25,022 nt of DNA from IMG/VR virus record IMGVR_UViG_3300036715_000976, positions 1 to 25,022 of that record. One strand, written 5' to 3'. Origin of the DNA: a virus. Shown in pieces: positions 1 to 7,228 of the stretch. The stretch's first letter is position 1, and each line of letters opens with the position of its first letter. The notes under the pieces were generated by a model. The model was not told the DNA's origin. It did not search any database and saw only the letters and a program-made list of their open reading frames with translations. Made by a program: the position numbers and the translations under genes.

Positions 1-2
1 CT

Positions 3-461
3 GCATTTCAGTACCTCTGGGACAACTACCGCTTTGGGCCGGAGTACCTCCTGGTTTCAGGACGGGAATTGCTCACCATCAACCAGCTTGTCATCCAGGG
101 CGGCGGGGCTCCATTGTTCCGGTTCAACTTCGATGCGAATGCTGGCAGCGCGACGGCGTTCGAGGCTGGCCGGGTTGTGGGGTCACTCATCAATCCGTTT
201 GTCGCGGGCGGCGGCGGCCAGTTCTGCAAGCTGGTTCTCCATCCCAACATGCCAGCCGGAACTATGGTGTACCTGCGCCAGAGCAAGCCCTACCCTGTTT
301 CCAACGTGGCGAATCTCTGGGCCGTCAAAGCTCAGAAAGAGTACTATCAGGTCGAATATCCGCTGGTTTCCCCGCAATGGCAGTATGCGGTCATGTGCGA
401 AGAGGTCCTTCAGGACTACTTCCCGAAGGCCGTGTACGTCCAGAGCAACATCGGTCACTAA
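3..461 (+). CDS. Major capsid-like protein, C-terminal part (5' truncated)
   Basis: The reading frame is open from the window edge, so only about the last 152 residues are present. An in-frame TTG at 69 is internal and not a credible start. The fragment is rich in beta-type segments and aromatic residues; it has a central Gly-rich turn near GGGGQF and ends in an EEVLQDYFPKA-type segment and SNIGH. Its place directly before a head-tail connector, neck and tail genes is where a major capsid protein normally sits in siphoviruses. The assignment therefore rests mainly on gene order plus the general look of the C-terminus; a capsid decoration or auxiliary head protein is the alternative. A UUCG-loop hairpin follows the stop. 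Confidence 0.55.
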   Translation, partial: AFQYLWDNYRFGPEYLLVSGRELLTINQLVIQGGGAPLFRFNFDANAGSATAFEAGRVVGSLINPFVAGGGGQFCKLVLHPNMPAGTMVYLRQSKPYPVSNVANLWAVKAQKEYYQVEYPLVSPQWQYAVMCEEVLQDYFPKAVYVQSNIGH

Positions 462-470
462 ACTAGAGAG

Positions 471-492
471 GGGTGGGGCTTCGGCCCCACCC
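471..492 (+). terminator. UUCG-capped GC hairpin after the capsid-like gene
   Basis: A perfect 9-bp stem, GGGTGGGGC (471-479) with GCCCCACCC (484-492), is capped by TTCG (480-483), an exceptionally stable tetraloop. It starts nine bases after the stop codon. No T-tract follows (TATAGGGG), so it may act as a leaky terminator or as a 3' end that stabilises the abundant capsid mRNA rather than as a full intrinsic terminator. Confidence 0.5.
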
Positions 493-506
493 TATAGGGG
501 TTAGCA

Positions 507-719
507 ATGAAAGTGAAATCGCTGCACGGCATGGGCTCTGTATCTCATGGCGGGAAGCAGTATGACCCAGACAAGAACGGCGTTCTCGAAGTCCCGCCAG
601 AGGTGGCGGAAGCCATCAAGCCGTTTGGCTTCGTGCAATATGTGCCTGACGAAGAGCCGGAAGACCAGGACACGGCCCCCAAGCGGGGCGGTTGGCCCAA
701 AGGGAAGCCGAGGAAATAA
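507..719 (+). CDS. Small charged head-region protein, hypothetical
   Basis: This 70-residue protein starts with ATG 45 bases after the capsid-like stop, just past the hairpin. The first half (MKVKSLHGMGSVSHGGKQYD) looks like a small beta domain. The middle carries VPPEVAEAI, and the tail is acidic then Lys/Arg/Gly-rich (DEEPEDQD then KRGGWPKGKPRK). Small proteins with a basic C-terminus are common between capsid and connector genes, but I do not recognise a named family. Its stop TAA (717-719) abuts the next ATG directly, indicating translational coupling. A head-completion or accessory role is inference from position only. Confidence 0.7.
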   Translation: MKVKSLHGMGSVSHGGKQYDPDKNGVLEVPPEVAEAIKPFGFVQYVPDEEPEDQDTAPKRGGWPKGKPRK

Positions 720-1271
720 ATGACACTGTCAGAGGAAGTTGGCTACGTCAAAGACCGGATAGGCGAGAAGTCGCTCGACTATGACGCGCTGATTAGCACC
801 ATGATAGACCAGGCCCATGCGTTCATTGAGAACGAGGTCGGGCGGCCATTGTGGGGCGGCGTAGTACCGTTCACTGAGTACCTCAACGGTAGTGGCTCCT
901 ATTCGCTGGTTGTACCGGTCCCTGACATCCAATCTATCACTAGCCTTACGGTCAACGACCTGACAATACCGGCGGCGGTTGGTACGACTGACAACGGTTG
1001 GATTCTGACCGGCTCCATTCTGAATCTGCGCGGCTACTGGTTCCACCGAGGAATACGCAACGTCTGTGTAGTTGGCACTTGTGGTTTGGAGGCTCCACCG
1101 GCTGACGCAGAGAGTGTTTTGGTGGAGTTGGTGGCGCTGAAGTTTAAGCGCGGCCCGAAGATTGACTTGGGAAGCATGGCGGTCGGTGGTCAGACTACGC
1201 AGGCGTTCACCAGGGATGAACTCACGCCGCAACAGGCCAAGGCTCTCGGCAATCTGAAGAAGTGGTTCTAG
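720..1271 (+). CDS. Head-tail connector protein (HK97 gp6-like)
   Basis: This 183-residue protein has the N-terminal helical segment typical of the gp6-like connector family, with an AHAFIENEVGRPL stretch (about residues 32-44). A beta-rich middle follows (LVVPVPDIQSITSLTVND), then a C-terminal helix (ESVLVELVALKFKRG). In HK97-type phages such proteins form a ring below the portal and are added after DNA packaging. The family is usually about 100-200 residues, so the length fits. The ATG begins immediately after the previous TAA, with GAGG at 710-713 as ribosome site. It is followed after one base by the gp10-like gene, the standard neighbour. Confidence 0.75.
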   Translation: MTLSEEVGYVKDRIGEKSLDYDALISTMIDQAHAFIENEVGRPLWGGVVPFTEYLNGSGSYSLVVPVPDIQSITSLTVNDLTIPAAVGTTDNGWILTGSILNLRGYWFHRGIRNVCVVGTCGLEAPPADAESVLVELVALKFKRGPKIDLGSMAVGGQTTQAFTRDELTPQQAKALGNLKKWF

Positions 1272-1272
1272 C

Positions 1273-1794
1273 ATGTTCACGTTTGAGCTACGCGGCTTCC
1301 GGGAATTGATAGGCAGGCTAGAGGGCGAAGCCCGGACTATCGGCGCACGCACTCGCAAAGGGCTGAGGGACGCCGGGCAGATTGTGCTACAACAGGCGCA
1401 AGAAAACGCCAACGGCGCAGTGCTCAACAGACGAAGCGGGCGGCTGTACTCGGCGCTCAAAACTGTGCAAGAGGAAATGGCCGGAAGTAGCATTTCCCAG
1501 CTAGTCGGGCTGTCGCTGGCCGAAGTGCCTTATGGGGCTATCCATGAATACGGCGGGGTGATTCACCATCCGGGCTCCGAGAAGTTCCAGGTCTTCGAGG
1601 CAGACGGTACGTTGGTATTCACTCATGGCACACGGCCCCATGATATACCGATTCCTGAGCGGTCTTACTTGCGCTCGGCACTCATGGAACAGGCTGTACC
1701 TGCTTTTGAGGCGCTCAGGGATGCTATTTACTACGGACGGCCAAGCTCAACACCGGGAATGACTAGCTCAACACCAGGAGTCACTAACGTATGA
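1273..1794 (+). CDS. HK97 gp10-like neck/tail-completion protein
   Basis: This 173-residue protein begins with FTFELRGFRELIGRLEGEA, the Phe/Leu-rich start of the HK97 gp10 family. It has the family landmarks IHEYGGVI (about residues 95-102) and, later, IPERSYLRSAL. Members act at the head-tail interface, as neck or tail-completion proteins. An insertion of about 25 residues (HHPGSEKFQVFEADG...) lies between the two landmarks. The C-terminus carries two copies of a seven-residue repeat, SSTPGMT/SSTPGVT. The stop overlaps the next start as ATGA (1791-1794). Confidence 0.75.
   Translation: MFTFELRGFRELIGRLEGEARTIGARTRKGLRDAGQIVLQQAQENANGAVLNRRSGRLYSALKTVQEEMAGSSISQLVGLSLAEVPYGAIHEYGGVIHHPGSEKFQVFEADGTLVFTHGTRPHDIPIPERSYLRSALMEQAVPAFEALRDAIYYGRPSSTPGMTSSTPGVTNV
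1744..1785 (+). repeat. 21-bp tandem duplication, two copies
   Basis: Copies at 1744-1764 and 1765-1785 match at 18 of 21 positions and both begin AGCTCAACACC. They encode the paired heptapeptides SSTPGMT and SSTPGVT at the end of the gp10-like gene, keeping the frame. The second copy also supplies AGGAG (1776-1780), a possible ribosome site for the next gene. Confidence 0.8.
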
Positions 1795-2216
1795 ATCATG
1801 CTCTGATATACCCCGCTATTTACGCTGTGGCCGCGCAGGCACCGGGATTTGTGACGTTGGAGCGCAAGCTGAAACACTACGCCCGTTACACGCGGCCAGA
1901 AATGTTTCCCGTGCTCAATTTCGACCACGGCGATGAAACACCGAGGCCGATGATGAATGGCGGCCCGACACAGTGGACTCTCAGGCCGTCTTTCTGGTTG
2001 TATTTCTGGGCGGGCGATGAGAATGCCACGCCGGATGACCAAATCAATGCCGCGCTGGACTACATGACGACTGCATTCTCGCCGGTGGATGGTATGCCGC
2101 AAACGCTTGACGGGTTAGTCAACGAAGTGAATATAGACGGAACGATAAAGGTCTTCGAGGTGGCGGACGCTCCGGTTCAAATCGCCGTCGTCCCCCTCGT
2201 GGTCATAACAGGTTGA
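1791..2216 (+). CDS. Tail terminator-like protein
   Basis: This 141-residue protein lies between the gp10-like neck protein and the tail tube, the usual place of the tail terminator (lambda gpU/HK97 gp11 role), which caps the tube and joins the tail to the head. It has an N-terminal helix (MNHALIYPAIYAVAAQ), an extended segment LRPSFWLYFWAG, and a final strand VQIAVVPLVVITG typical in style for this fold. No diagnostic motif is visible, so function rests on order, length and predicted alpha/beta layout. The ATG overlaps the previous stop (ATGA); AGGAG lies 10 bases upstream. Confidence 0.6.
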   Translation: MNHALIYPAIYAVAAQAPGFVTLERKLKHYARYTRPEMFPVLNFDHGDETPRPMMNGGPTQWTLRPSFWLYFWAGDENATPDDQINAALDYMTTAFSPVDGMPQTLDGLVNEVNIDGTIKVFEVADAPVQIAVVPLVVITG

Positions 2217-2247
2217 ACTAAACGCCCATGTGGCAAAGGAGAACAAA

Positions 2248-2997
2248 ATGACACAGCCTTCTAATCCTGCACGTTACGGATTCCACACGGGGACGATGTG
2301 GACAATTCCGAGCGTGCCTGGCGCAACTCCACAGAAGTTCGGTGTGCTACAGGATGGCACGATTGATTTCGCTTACAAAGCCGCGCAGTTATACGGCCAG
2401 ATGGTCGCGCCGGTGGCGGTGGACATGTCCGAGCTAAAAATCTCCGGCTCGGCAAAATACGCCCGAATGCGTGGCTCGGTTGTCCGTGACCTCATGTTCC
2501 CCGGTCTCTCGAGTCAGAGCGCCACGGCTGCGCCGGTAATCAAAGAGGGCGAGGTGCTAACTATTACTGCTGAATCTGGCACGGTAGCCAACTCCGCCAC
2601 CTTCGTACGTGATTTGGGCGCATATTACCCCGACGGGACCCCGCTGCAATTGGTCTCAACGTTGAACGCAGTGGGGCAGTACACGGTAGATGGGACGGGG
2701 AAATATACCCTCTACACCGGCGACACGGCCACGACTATCGTGGTGGATTATGAGTACACGGGGACCACGGGAAGCGTTATCAGCGTTACGAATGCGCCCG
2801 TTGGGGTCATGCCGTCCTTCCAGTTGATTTTGCAGGTCATGAGGAACGGCCTGGCCACGGGGTTGAAGCTCTACTGTTGCCGTCCCAGTAAGCTCAATTT
2901 CCCCACGAAACTCGGTGCATACACGATTCAGCAATTCGACTTCGAGGCGAGTGCTGACGACAACGGCAATATCTTCGACTGGATGGGTGTAATCTAG
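2248..2997 (+). CDS. Major tail (tube) protein
   Basis: This 249-residue protein has a beta-rich composition. Its beginning (RYGFHTGTMWTIPS, then PQKFGVLQDGTIDFAYKAAQLYG) resembles tail tube proteins that polymerise around the tape measure. The centre (about residues 100-190) is a threonine/glycine-rich segment that may be a surface domain. The C-terminal part has LKLYCCRPSKLNFPTKLGAYTIQQFDFEAS, which fits a last tube strand. ATG at 2248 is preferred over the in-frame GTG at 2230 because AAGGAG (2236-2241) sits six bases before it. The tail assembly chaperone follows after eight bases, as expected. Confidence 0.75.
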   Translation: MTQPSNPARYGFHTGTMWTIPSVPGATPQKFGVLQDGTIDFAYKAAQLYGQMVAPVAVDMSELKISGSAKYARMRGSVVRDLMFPGLSSQSATAAPVIKEGEVLTITAESGTVANSATFVRDLGAYYPDGTPLQLVSTLNAVGQYTVDGTGKYTLYTGDTATTIVVDYEYTGTTGSVISVTNAPVGVMPSFQLILQVMRNGLATGLKLYCCRPSKLNFPTKLGAYTIQQFDFEASADDNGNIFDWMGVI

Positions 2998-3005
2998 GAG
3001 GTCTC

Positions 3006-3320
3006 ATGGTCCCAGGAGTAAAGGTCAATCTTCGGGGGGTCGAGTACACTCTGGCCCCCTTGACTCTCGCGCAATTGCGAGACGGCGGCGCGGCGGATAT
3101 TATCGCCGTGCAGGACTGCCTGAGCAAGCGGGATATTCTGACCCCTGCTTTCTTGGAAGCCGTAGCGCGGCTAGTGCACCAGTCAATTCAGGCCAATCAC
3201 CCAGCGGTAAAGCTCGAAGAGGTCTCTGGGCTGATTGACCTGAAGAACTGGCTAGAGGCGTGGAAGGCTATCCACGGGATAAGCCTTCCAAAAGTGGGGG
3301 AAGCGGAGGGAGGCGCTTAG
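3006..3320 (+). CDS. Tail assembly chaperone, short form (gpG-like)
   Basis: This 104-residue protein lies between tube and tape measure, where lambda gpG sits. It is mostly helical, beginning with a small strand (VKVNLRGVEYTLAPLTLAQLRD). A perfect AGGAGG (2996-3001), overlapping the previous TAG, drives it. The frame ends at 3318-3320, but a second frame one base back (-1) is open from 3239 and runs to 3562, which is the arrangement of a G/GT programmed frameshift. In that system the short and long proteins together load the tape measure and recruit tube subunits. Confidence 0.75.
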   Translation: MVPGVKVNLRGVEYTLAPLTLAQLRDGGAADIIAVQDCLSKRDILTPAFLEAVARLVHQSIQANHPAVKLEEVSGLIDLKNWLEAWKAIHGISLPKVGEAEGGA

Positions 3321-3562
3321 ACGAGGTAGATTGGGACGGCGAGATTGCCACGGCCGTCATTATGACCGGCTGGCAGTGGGCTGATTGCGAAGCGTTGACT
3401 CTGCCCCGATTCGCGGCTATCAGCAAGGCGTGGCGCAAGTTCGGCCCGCTCGCTCCCTACCTCAAAGCGTCTCCCGAAGAAGAGGAAGAACAATCCGTAC
3501 CGCCTGAAGTGGAGCTTGAAATGGATGCTGTCCTAAACAAGCCGGAGATTCGCCGTGCCTGA
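3260..3562 (+). CDS. Tail assembly chaperone frameshift extension (gpT-like)
   Basis: This is probably not an independent gene. It is in the -1 frame relative to the short chaperone, follows a TGA at 3236-3238 in its own frame, and has only a GTG without clear ribosome site. Read as a -1 fusion near 3296-3302, the product would be about 185 residues, with a T-like part containing MTGWQWADCEALTLPRFAAI and an acidic tail (EEEEEQSVPPEVELEMD). That length and the Trp/acidic/Leu-Pro motif match GT-type chaperones. The end overlaps the tape measure start by eight bases, giving coupling. Confidence 0.7.
   Translation: MEGYPRDKPSKSGGSGGRRLDEVDWDGEIATAVIMTGWQWADCEALTLPRFAAISKAWRKFGPLAPYLKASPEEEEEQSVPPEVELEMDAVLNKPEIRRA
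3290..3302 (+). other. Candidate -1 ribosomal slippage site
   Basis: Within the overlap of the two chaperone frames two slip-prone tracts occur: AAAA at 3290-3293 (P-site Lys codon can re-pair exactly) and GGGGGAA at 3296-3302 (P-site Gly codon GGG re-pairs exactly after a -1 slip; A-site GAA becomes GGA). Neither is the ideal X-XXY-YYZ heptamer, so which one works is unsettled; the G-tract is preferred because the following frame is open and the junction lies close to the short-form stop. Confidence 0.45.
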
Positions 3563-6299
3563 TGAACTCGACCTCAATGTAGTCATATCGGCCACGTACG
3601 CCGAATACCAAGAGGCCATGGAACAGGCGGCGGAGGCTACGCAATCAAGCGCGGAAGCTATCTCTGCCAGCCTGAATGAAGTCGCCACCTCCGCACGCGA
3701 GATTCCTATCGTCTATGGTCGAATGGCGTCCTCTGCGCAATCCGCCGCCGCCTCGGTACAGACTCTGGACGCTGCCCTTCCCTCCCTGACAGCCGCCGAA
3801 GAACAGAACTTGTTAGTGACGCATGAACTCTTTCTGGCCCGCGAAGCTAACGCTGAACAGATGATGGGCCAAATGGTACAGGCGGCGTCGGTGGAGGCAG
3901 AAGCCTGGGAAGAAAACGCTCGTAGGACCAGAGCGGCCATTGAAGAGCAAACTACCGCTGTCACGACTGGCGGAATCAACATAGAAAACATGATGATGCG
4001 GATGGTCGCCCGCATGGCTATCATGATGACGGTCATTGCGGCCATCCGTGGCGTCATTTCGGCTATAGGCGACGCAATCAGTGAGGAAAAGGACTTCTAC
4101 GATGCGGTAGAGACCAGCACCGAAGTGTTAGCAAGACAAGGTGACGCCGCCGATATTAATGAGACCAGAATAAGCAACTATGGCCGGGCTGTACAAGAGG
4201 CAGGCATAAAGGAAGCGGATTTCGCGACTATCCTTCGTGACGTAGTGCCAGTGGCCGGGAGCACGGATAATGCGCTAAACGCCGTTCAGCTTGGGCTCGA
4301 CCTGGTAGCATCTAAAGCATTGAGCGCGAAGGAAGCCGGGGCGTTACTCAGGGGATTGTTGGAGGGTGATGAAAAGTCCGTCAACAAGGCGCTGAAGAAT
4401 CTTGGCATAAACGCATCAGACGCGCAAGACGCGCTTGAAAAGCTACATGCCGCGTTTGGTGGCGGCCAGGCGGGGGCAGAAGCAGAGATTAGTACTCTTG
4501 ACCGGCTTAAACAGGCGTTGAATCTGGGCGGCGTTTTCAAGGATGCGGCCTCCGTGGTCGGTCTAGACACGCTCTGGATGACCCAGTCCGAAAAGCTCAA
4601 AAAGCATGTCACCGACCTGCAAAAAGAGGTCGAGAGGTTAAACAAGACAGCGGCGGCTGGAAAAGACAATCCGACCCTTGCTGGTTTAGCTGCTAGTAGC
4701 CAATTGCCGATTGTGACAGCGCAGTTACATGAGGCTGAAGAGGCGCTGAGAAAGTTCGAGGAGGCCAAGAAGGCCGCCGAGGAGAAGGGTGGGAAAGCAG
4801 AGGAAACGCCCATAGCGACCAATGACTCGCAGTGGGACCAGTATAATGCCGCGTTAGACCGCATGGATGAAGAGCGTAAGGCCGCAGCCGAGAAAAGGGC
4901 GCGGGAGCTAGAGCAAGAAAACAACAACTTGGCAAAATCTGAGCTAGATGTGGCTCATGCAACGGAGCAGGCAGCGGCGGCTCAACTGAAAAAAGCACAG
5001 GACATGAGCGCCGTTGATGATGCTTCCAAGAAAGCACTCGCAGCGCTCGAAGAAGAGAAAACGAAAGCTCTCGCGGTAGCAAAGGCTGAAGAAGACCGGG
5101 CCCTGGCAGAGGCTGAAAAGAATGGTGGCGATATAGCCAAGGTCCGTGAAACTTACGAAAACAAGGTGCTGGTTATAACGCAAGAATACGCGAATAGGCG
5201 CACTGCTATACAGGAAGAGGCCGCTCAGAAAGAGTTGAGCATACAGGAAGAGGCGGCCAAGGGAAATGAGGCTATAGCTAAATCAGAGTTGGACATTGCC
5301 AAGGCTTCAGAGAAAGAAGCGAGCGAGCAATACCGCATAGCAGCCGGAGCGAACGCTATCGAGGAAGGCCATATCAAGGCACAGGCTGAGATTATCAAGA
5401 GTATATCAGATATCCATGACGCAGCGCAGGCAGTGGAGACAGCGCTTACGGAAGAGCAGAACAAGGCCATTGCGGTACTGCACGCCGAGGCCCAGCAGGC
5501 GATTATCGAGGCCAAAAAGAGCGGGGCGAGCGTTGACGCCGTAAAGAAAGAGTACGCTAACAAGGAAATCGCGCTCAAAAAAGAGACGGCGGCCAAAATT
5601 GACGCCATTGAAAAAGAGTCTGCGAACAAAATCAACAAGATTGGCGACGACGTAGAGAAACACAAGGAGGAACTCAACCGCCGAGAGTTGGCTGCCGCTC
5701 ACCGAACGACTAGCGACCTATTGGGATTAGTGGGCGAGTATGGTGGGAAGACCGGCCAGACACTAGCGCAAATAGGCGGCTTCGCAGAGCAGATGTACCA
5801 GCTTTGGCGTGACGCTTCGGAACTATTCCACGCATTCGAGGAGGCCCGAAACACGAAGACGGCCATACAAGGTATTGCCACAACAAAGACGACAGCGGCG
5901 GCGCAAATAGCGGCCAGCGCGAGCGCGGGCGCGGCGGCAGCGGGTGCGTCTGTCGCTCAGGACGGCCCTTACGGGTGGATGATGGTTCCGGCTGTGGCAG
6001 CGGAGACATTCTCGGAATTGATGTCATTCCAGGCGAGTGTCGTGGCCGCTCAAGGCTATGAAGTGCCGTCGTATGCATCGCCGATTGCGCAACTGCATCC
6101 GCGTGAAGTAGTTTTACCAGCGAATATTTCGGAGGGACTGAAGCGCATGATAGCTATGGGCGCAGGCGGGGCGCAGAATAACTACATCAATATCCAAAGC
6201 ACTGACGCGAAGAGCGTCAAGCAGTTGTTCATGGAGCATAAGGGGTCTTTGGCTTCAGCATTGCGCAGCCATGCAAGAGATTTCGGGAGGGTGCAGTGA
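3555..6299 (+). CDS. Tape measure protein
   Basis: This 914-residue protein is the longest in the window and directly follows the chaperone, as tape measures do. It sets tail length and is ejected into the envelope during infection. A Met/Ile/Val-rich hydrophobic stretch lies at about residues 146-172 (NMMMRMVARMAIMMTVIAAI). A long Ala/Glu/Lys coiled-coil spans about 360-710. A typical C-terminal piece follows (HPREVVLPANISEGLKR, then NNYINIQSTD). Inside the coiled coil two related segments of about 115 residues begin with AKSELDV (residue 460) and AKSELDI (residue 575). The start is GTG at 3555 with CGGAG about eight bases upstream; the gene overlaps the chaperone extension by eight bases. 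No lytic peptidase motif is seen. Confidence 0.9.
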   Translation: MPDELDLNVVISATYAEYQEAMEQAAEATQSSAEAISASLNEVATSAREIPIVYGRMASSAQSAAASVQTLDAALPSLTAAEEQNLLVTHELFLAREANAEQMMGQMVQAASVEAEAWEENARRTRAAIEEQTTAVTTGGINIENMMMRMVARMAIMMTVIAAIRGVISAIGDAISEEKDFYDAVETSTEVLARQGDAADINETRISNYGRAVQEAGIKEADFATILRDVVPVAGSTDNALNAVQLGLDLVASKALSAKEAGALLRGLLEGDEKSVNKALKNLGINASDAQDALEKLHAAFGGGQAGAEAEISTLDRLKQALNLGGVFKDAASVVGLDTLWMTQSEKLKKHVTDLQKEVERLNKTAAAGKDNPTLAGLAASSQLPIVTAQLHEAEEALRKFEEAKKAAEEKGGKAEETPIATNDSQWDQYNAALDRMDEERKAAAEKRARELEQENNNLAKSELDVAHATEQAAAAQLKKAQDMSAVDDASKKALAALEEEKTKALAVAKAEEDRALAEAEKNGGDIAKVRETYENKVLVITQEYANRRTAIQEEAAQKELSIQEEAAKGNEAIAKSELDIAKASEKEASEQYRIAAGANAIEEGHIKAQAEIIKSISDIHDAAQAVETALTEEQNKAIAVLHAEAQQAIIEAKKSGASVDAVKKEYANKEIALKKETAAKIDAIEKESANKINKIGDDVEKHKEELNRRELAAAHRTTSDLLGLVGEYGGKTGQTLAQIGGFAEQMYQLWRDASELFHAFEEARNTKTAIQGIATTKTTAAAQIAASASAGAAAAGASVAQDGPYGWMMVPAVAAETFSELMSFQASVVAAQGYEVPSYASPIAQLHPREVVLPANISEGLKRMIAMGAGGAQNNYINIQSTDAKSVKQLFMEHKGSLASALRSHARDFGRVQ
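4932..5621 (+). repeat. Internal duplication in the tape measure coiled coil
   Basis: Two consecutive segments of about 345 bases (from 4932 and from 5277) encode related protein units. Each begins AKSELD(V/I)A, then has an Ala/Glu helix, then a KAIAV/KALAV block followed by AEAQQA/AEEDRA, and an YANK/YENK element near its end. Protein similarity is visible by eye while the DNA has diverged, so this is an old duplication. Such units change tape length and thus tail length by a fixed step. Confidence 0.6.
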
Positions 6300-7228
6300 G
6301 CACTCCGACTATCGAGTCAATCTTCCCGGCCAGTTGTAGCCCCGACGGTGGCACGTCGGTAACGATAACAGGCACTGGATTTACGGGTGCTACGGCGGTC
6401 TTTTTTGGCGATATCCCAGCCGTGTCTTTCCATGTCAATTCCGACACGCAGATTGTCGCTATAGCGCCAGCCGAGCCGTTTGGAAGCATAGTCAACGTGA
6501 CTGTTAGGGGCGTTCCTCTTCCGCCTCCGACAAATGTGACCTGCACTGTAGGTTCTGGGACCTTGCCAACAGGCACCTACTATTATCGGGTTACTGCAGG
6601 CAACGACTTCGGCGAAACGACACCTTCAGCTGAAGTGTCTCTGGCAATCACGGGGCCAGCGGGCGTGAGCATTAACTGGGATGCTGTTACAGGGGCGCTC
6701 TGGTATGTAGTCTATGGCCGGAGCAGTGGTGGTGAGTTACACCTCAACTCGTGCTCTAACCCACCTTGGCTTGATGACGGCTCTTCTACTTCTGACCCTG
6801 ACGCCCTTATGCCGACTGTGAACACTGCGGCCACAGCTAGTAACGGCTGGCCTATCTGTTTCGGCGCCGCTTTCCCGGAGTTCCCGCTATCGAATAAGAG
6901 CGTCGTTTATGGTCTAGCGGTCAAGAAGACGCCAGAGTTTTCGAGTATCGTTCAGCGCGGTATCAACGGCGGACCGGCGTTAGTTATCGGGTTCTTTCCA
7001 GCGCCGATTTACCACTATGAGATTCCGGTTGATTGTTTGACGCCTGCGCAGTTGGCGACCTTACGGGCCTTTTTCGAGTTAATGCGCGGTCAGTTAACGC
7101 CGTTTTCGTTTATTGACCCCGAAACGAATAGCCCGGTCACTGTGCGCTTTGAGACAGACCAGCAAGAGTTCGACAGGATAACAATGGGCCGTTGGAGCGG
7201 GGCGGCTATTAAATTGGTGACAGCATGA
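6296..7228 (+). CDS. Distal tail protein with N-terminal IPT/TIG and FN3-like domains
   Basis: This 310-residue protein appears to have three parts. Residues 1-72 are a classic IPT/TIG immunoglobulin-like domain (SPDGGTSVTITGTGF, then VFFGDIPA). Residues about 75-160 resemble a fibronectin-III-like unit (GTYYYRVTAGNDFGE, ending INWDAVTGALWYVVYG). The C-terminal part (about 190-310) resembles DUF2460-type distal tail proteins: FPEFPL, AVKKTPEFSSIVQRG, YHYEIPVDCLT and PFSFIDPETNSPVTVRF. The distal tail protein joins the tube to the tail tip. The extra Ig-like domains may bind cell-surface glycans. GTG start at 6296 overlaps the tape measure stop, with GGGAGG at 6285-6290. Confidence 0.7.
   Translation: MSTPTIESIFPASCSPDGGTSVTITGTGFTGATAVFFGDIPAVSFHVNSDTQIVAIAPAEPFGSIVNVTVRGVPLPPPTNVTCTVGSGTLPTGTYYYRVTAGNDFGETTPSAEVSLAITGPAGVSINWDAVTGALWYVVYGRSSGGELHLNSCSNPPWLDDGSSTSDPDALMPTVNTAATASNGWPICFGAAFPEFPLSNKSVVYGLAVKKTPEFSSIVQRGINGGPALVIGFFPAPIYHYEIPVDCLTPAQLATLRAFFELMRGQLTPFSFIDPETNSPVTVRFETDQQEFDRITMGRWSGAAIKLVTA

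Noticed and set aside
729-1493. Long minus-strand open frame (254 residues)
   Set aside because: It is antisense to the connector and gp10-like genes, both of which have family motifs on the + strand.
2230-2247. GTG start for the tail tube protein
   Set aside because: The ribosome site AAGGAG would be inside the coding part; ATG 2248 lies six bases after it.
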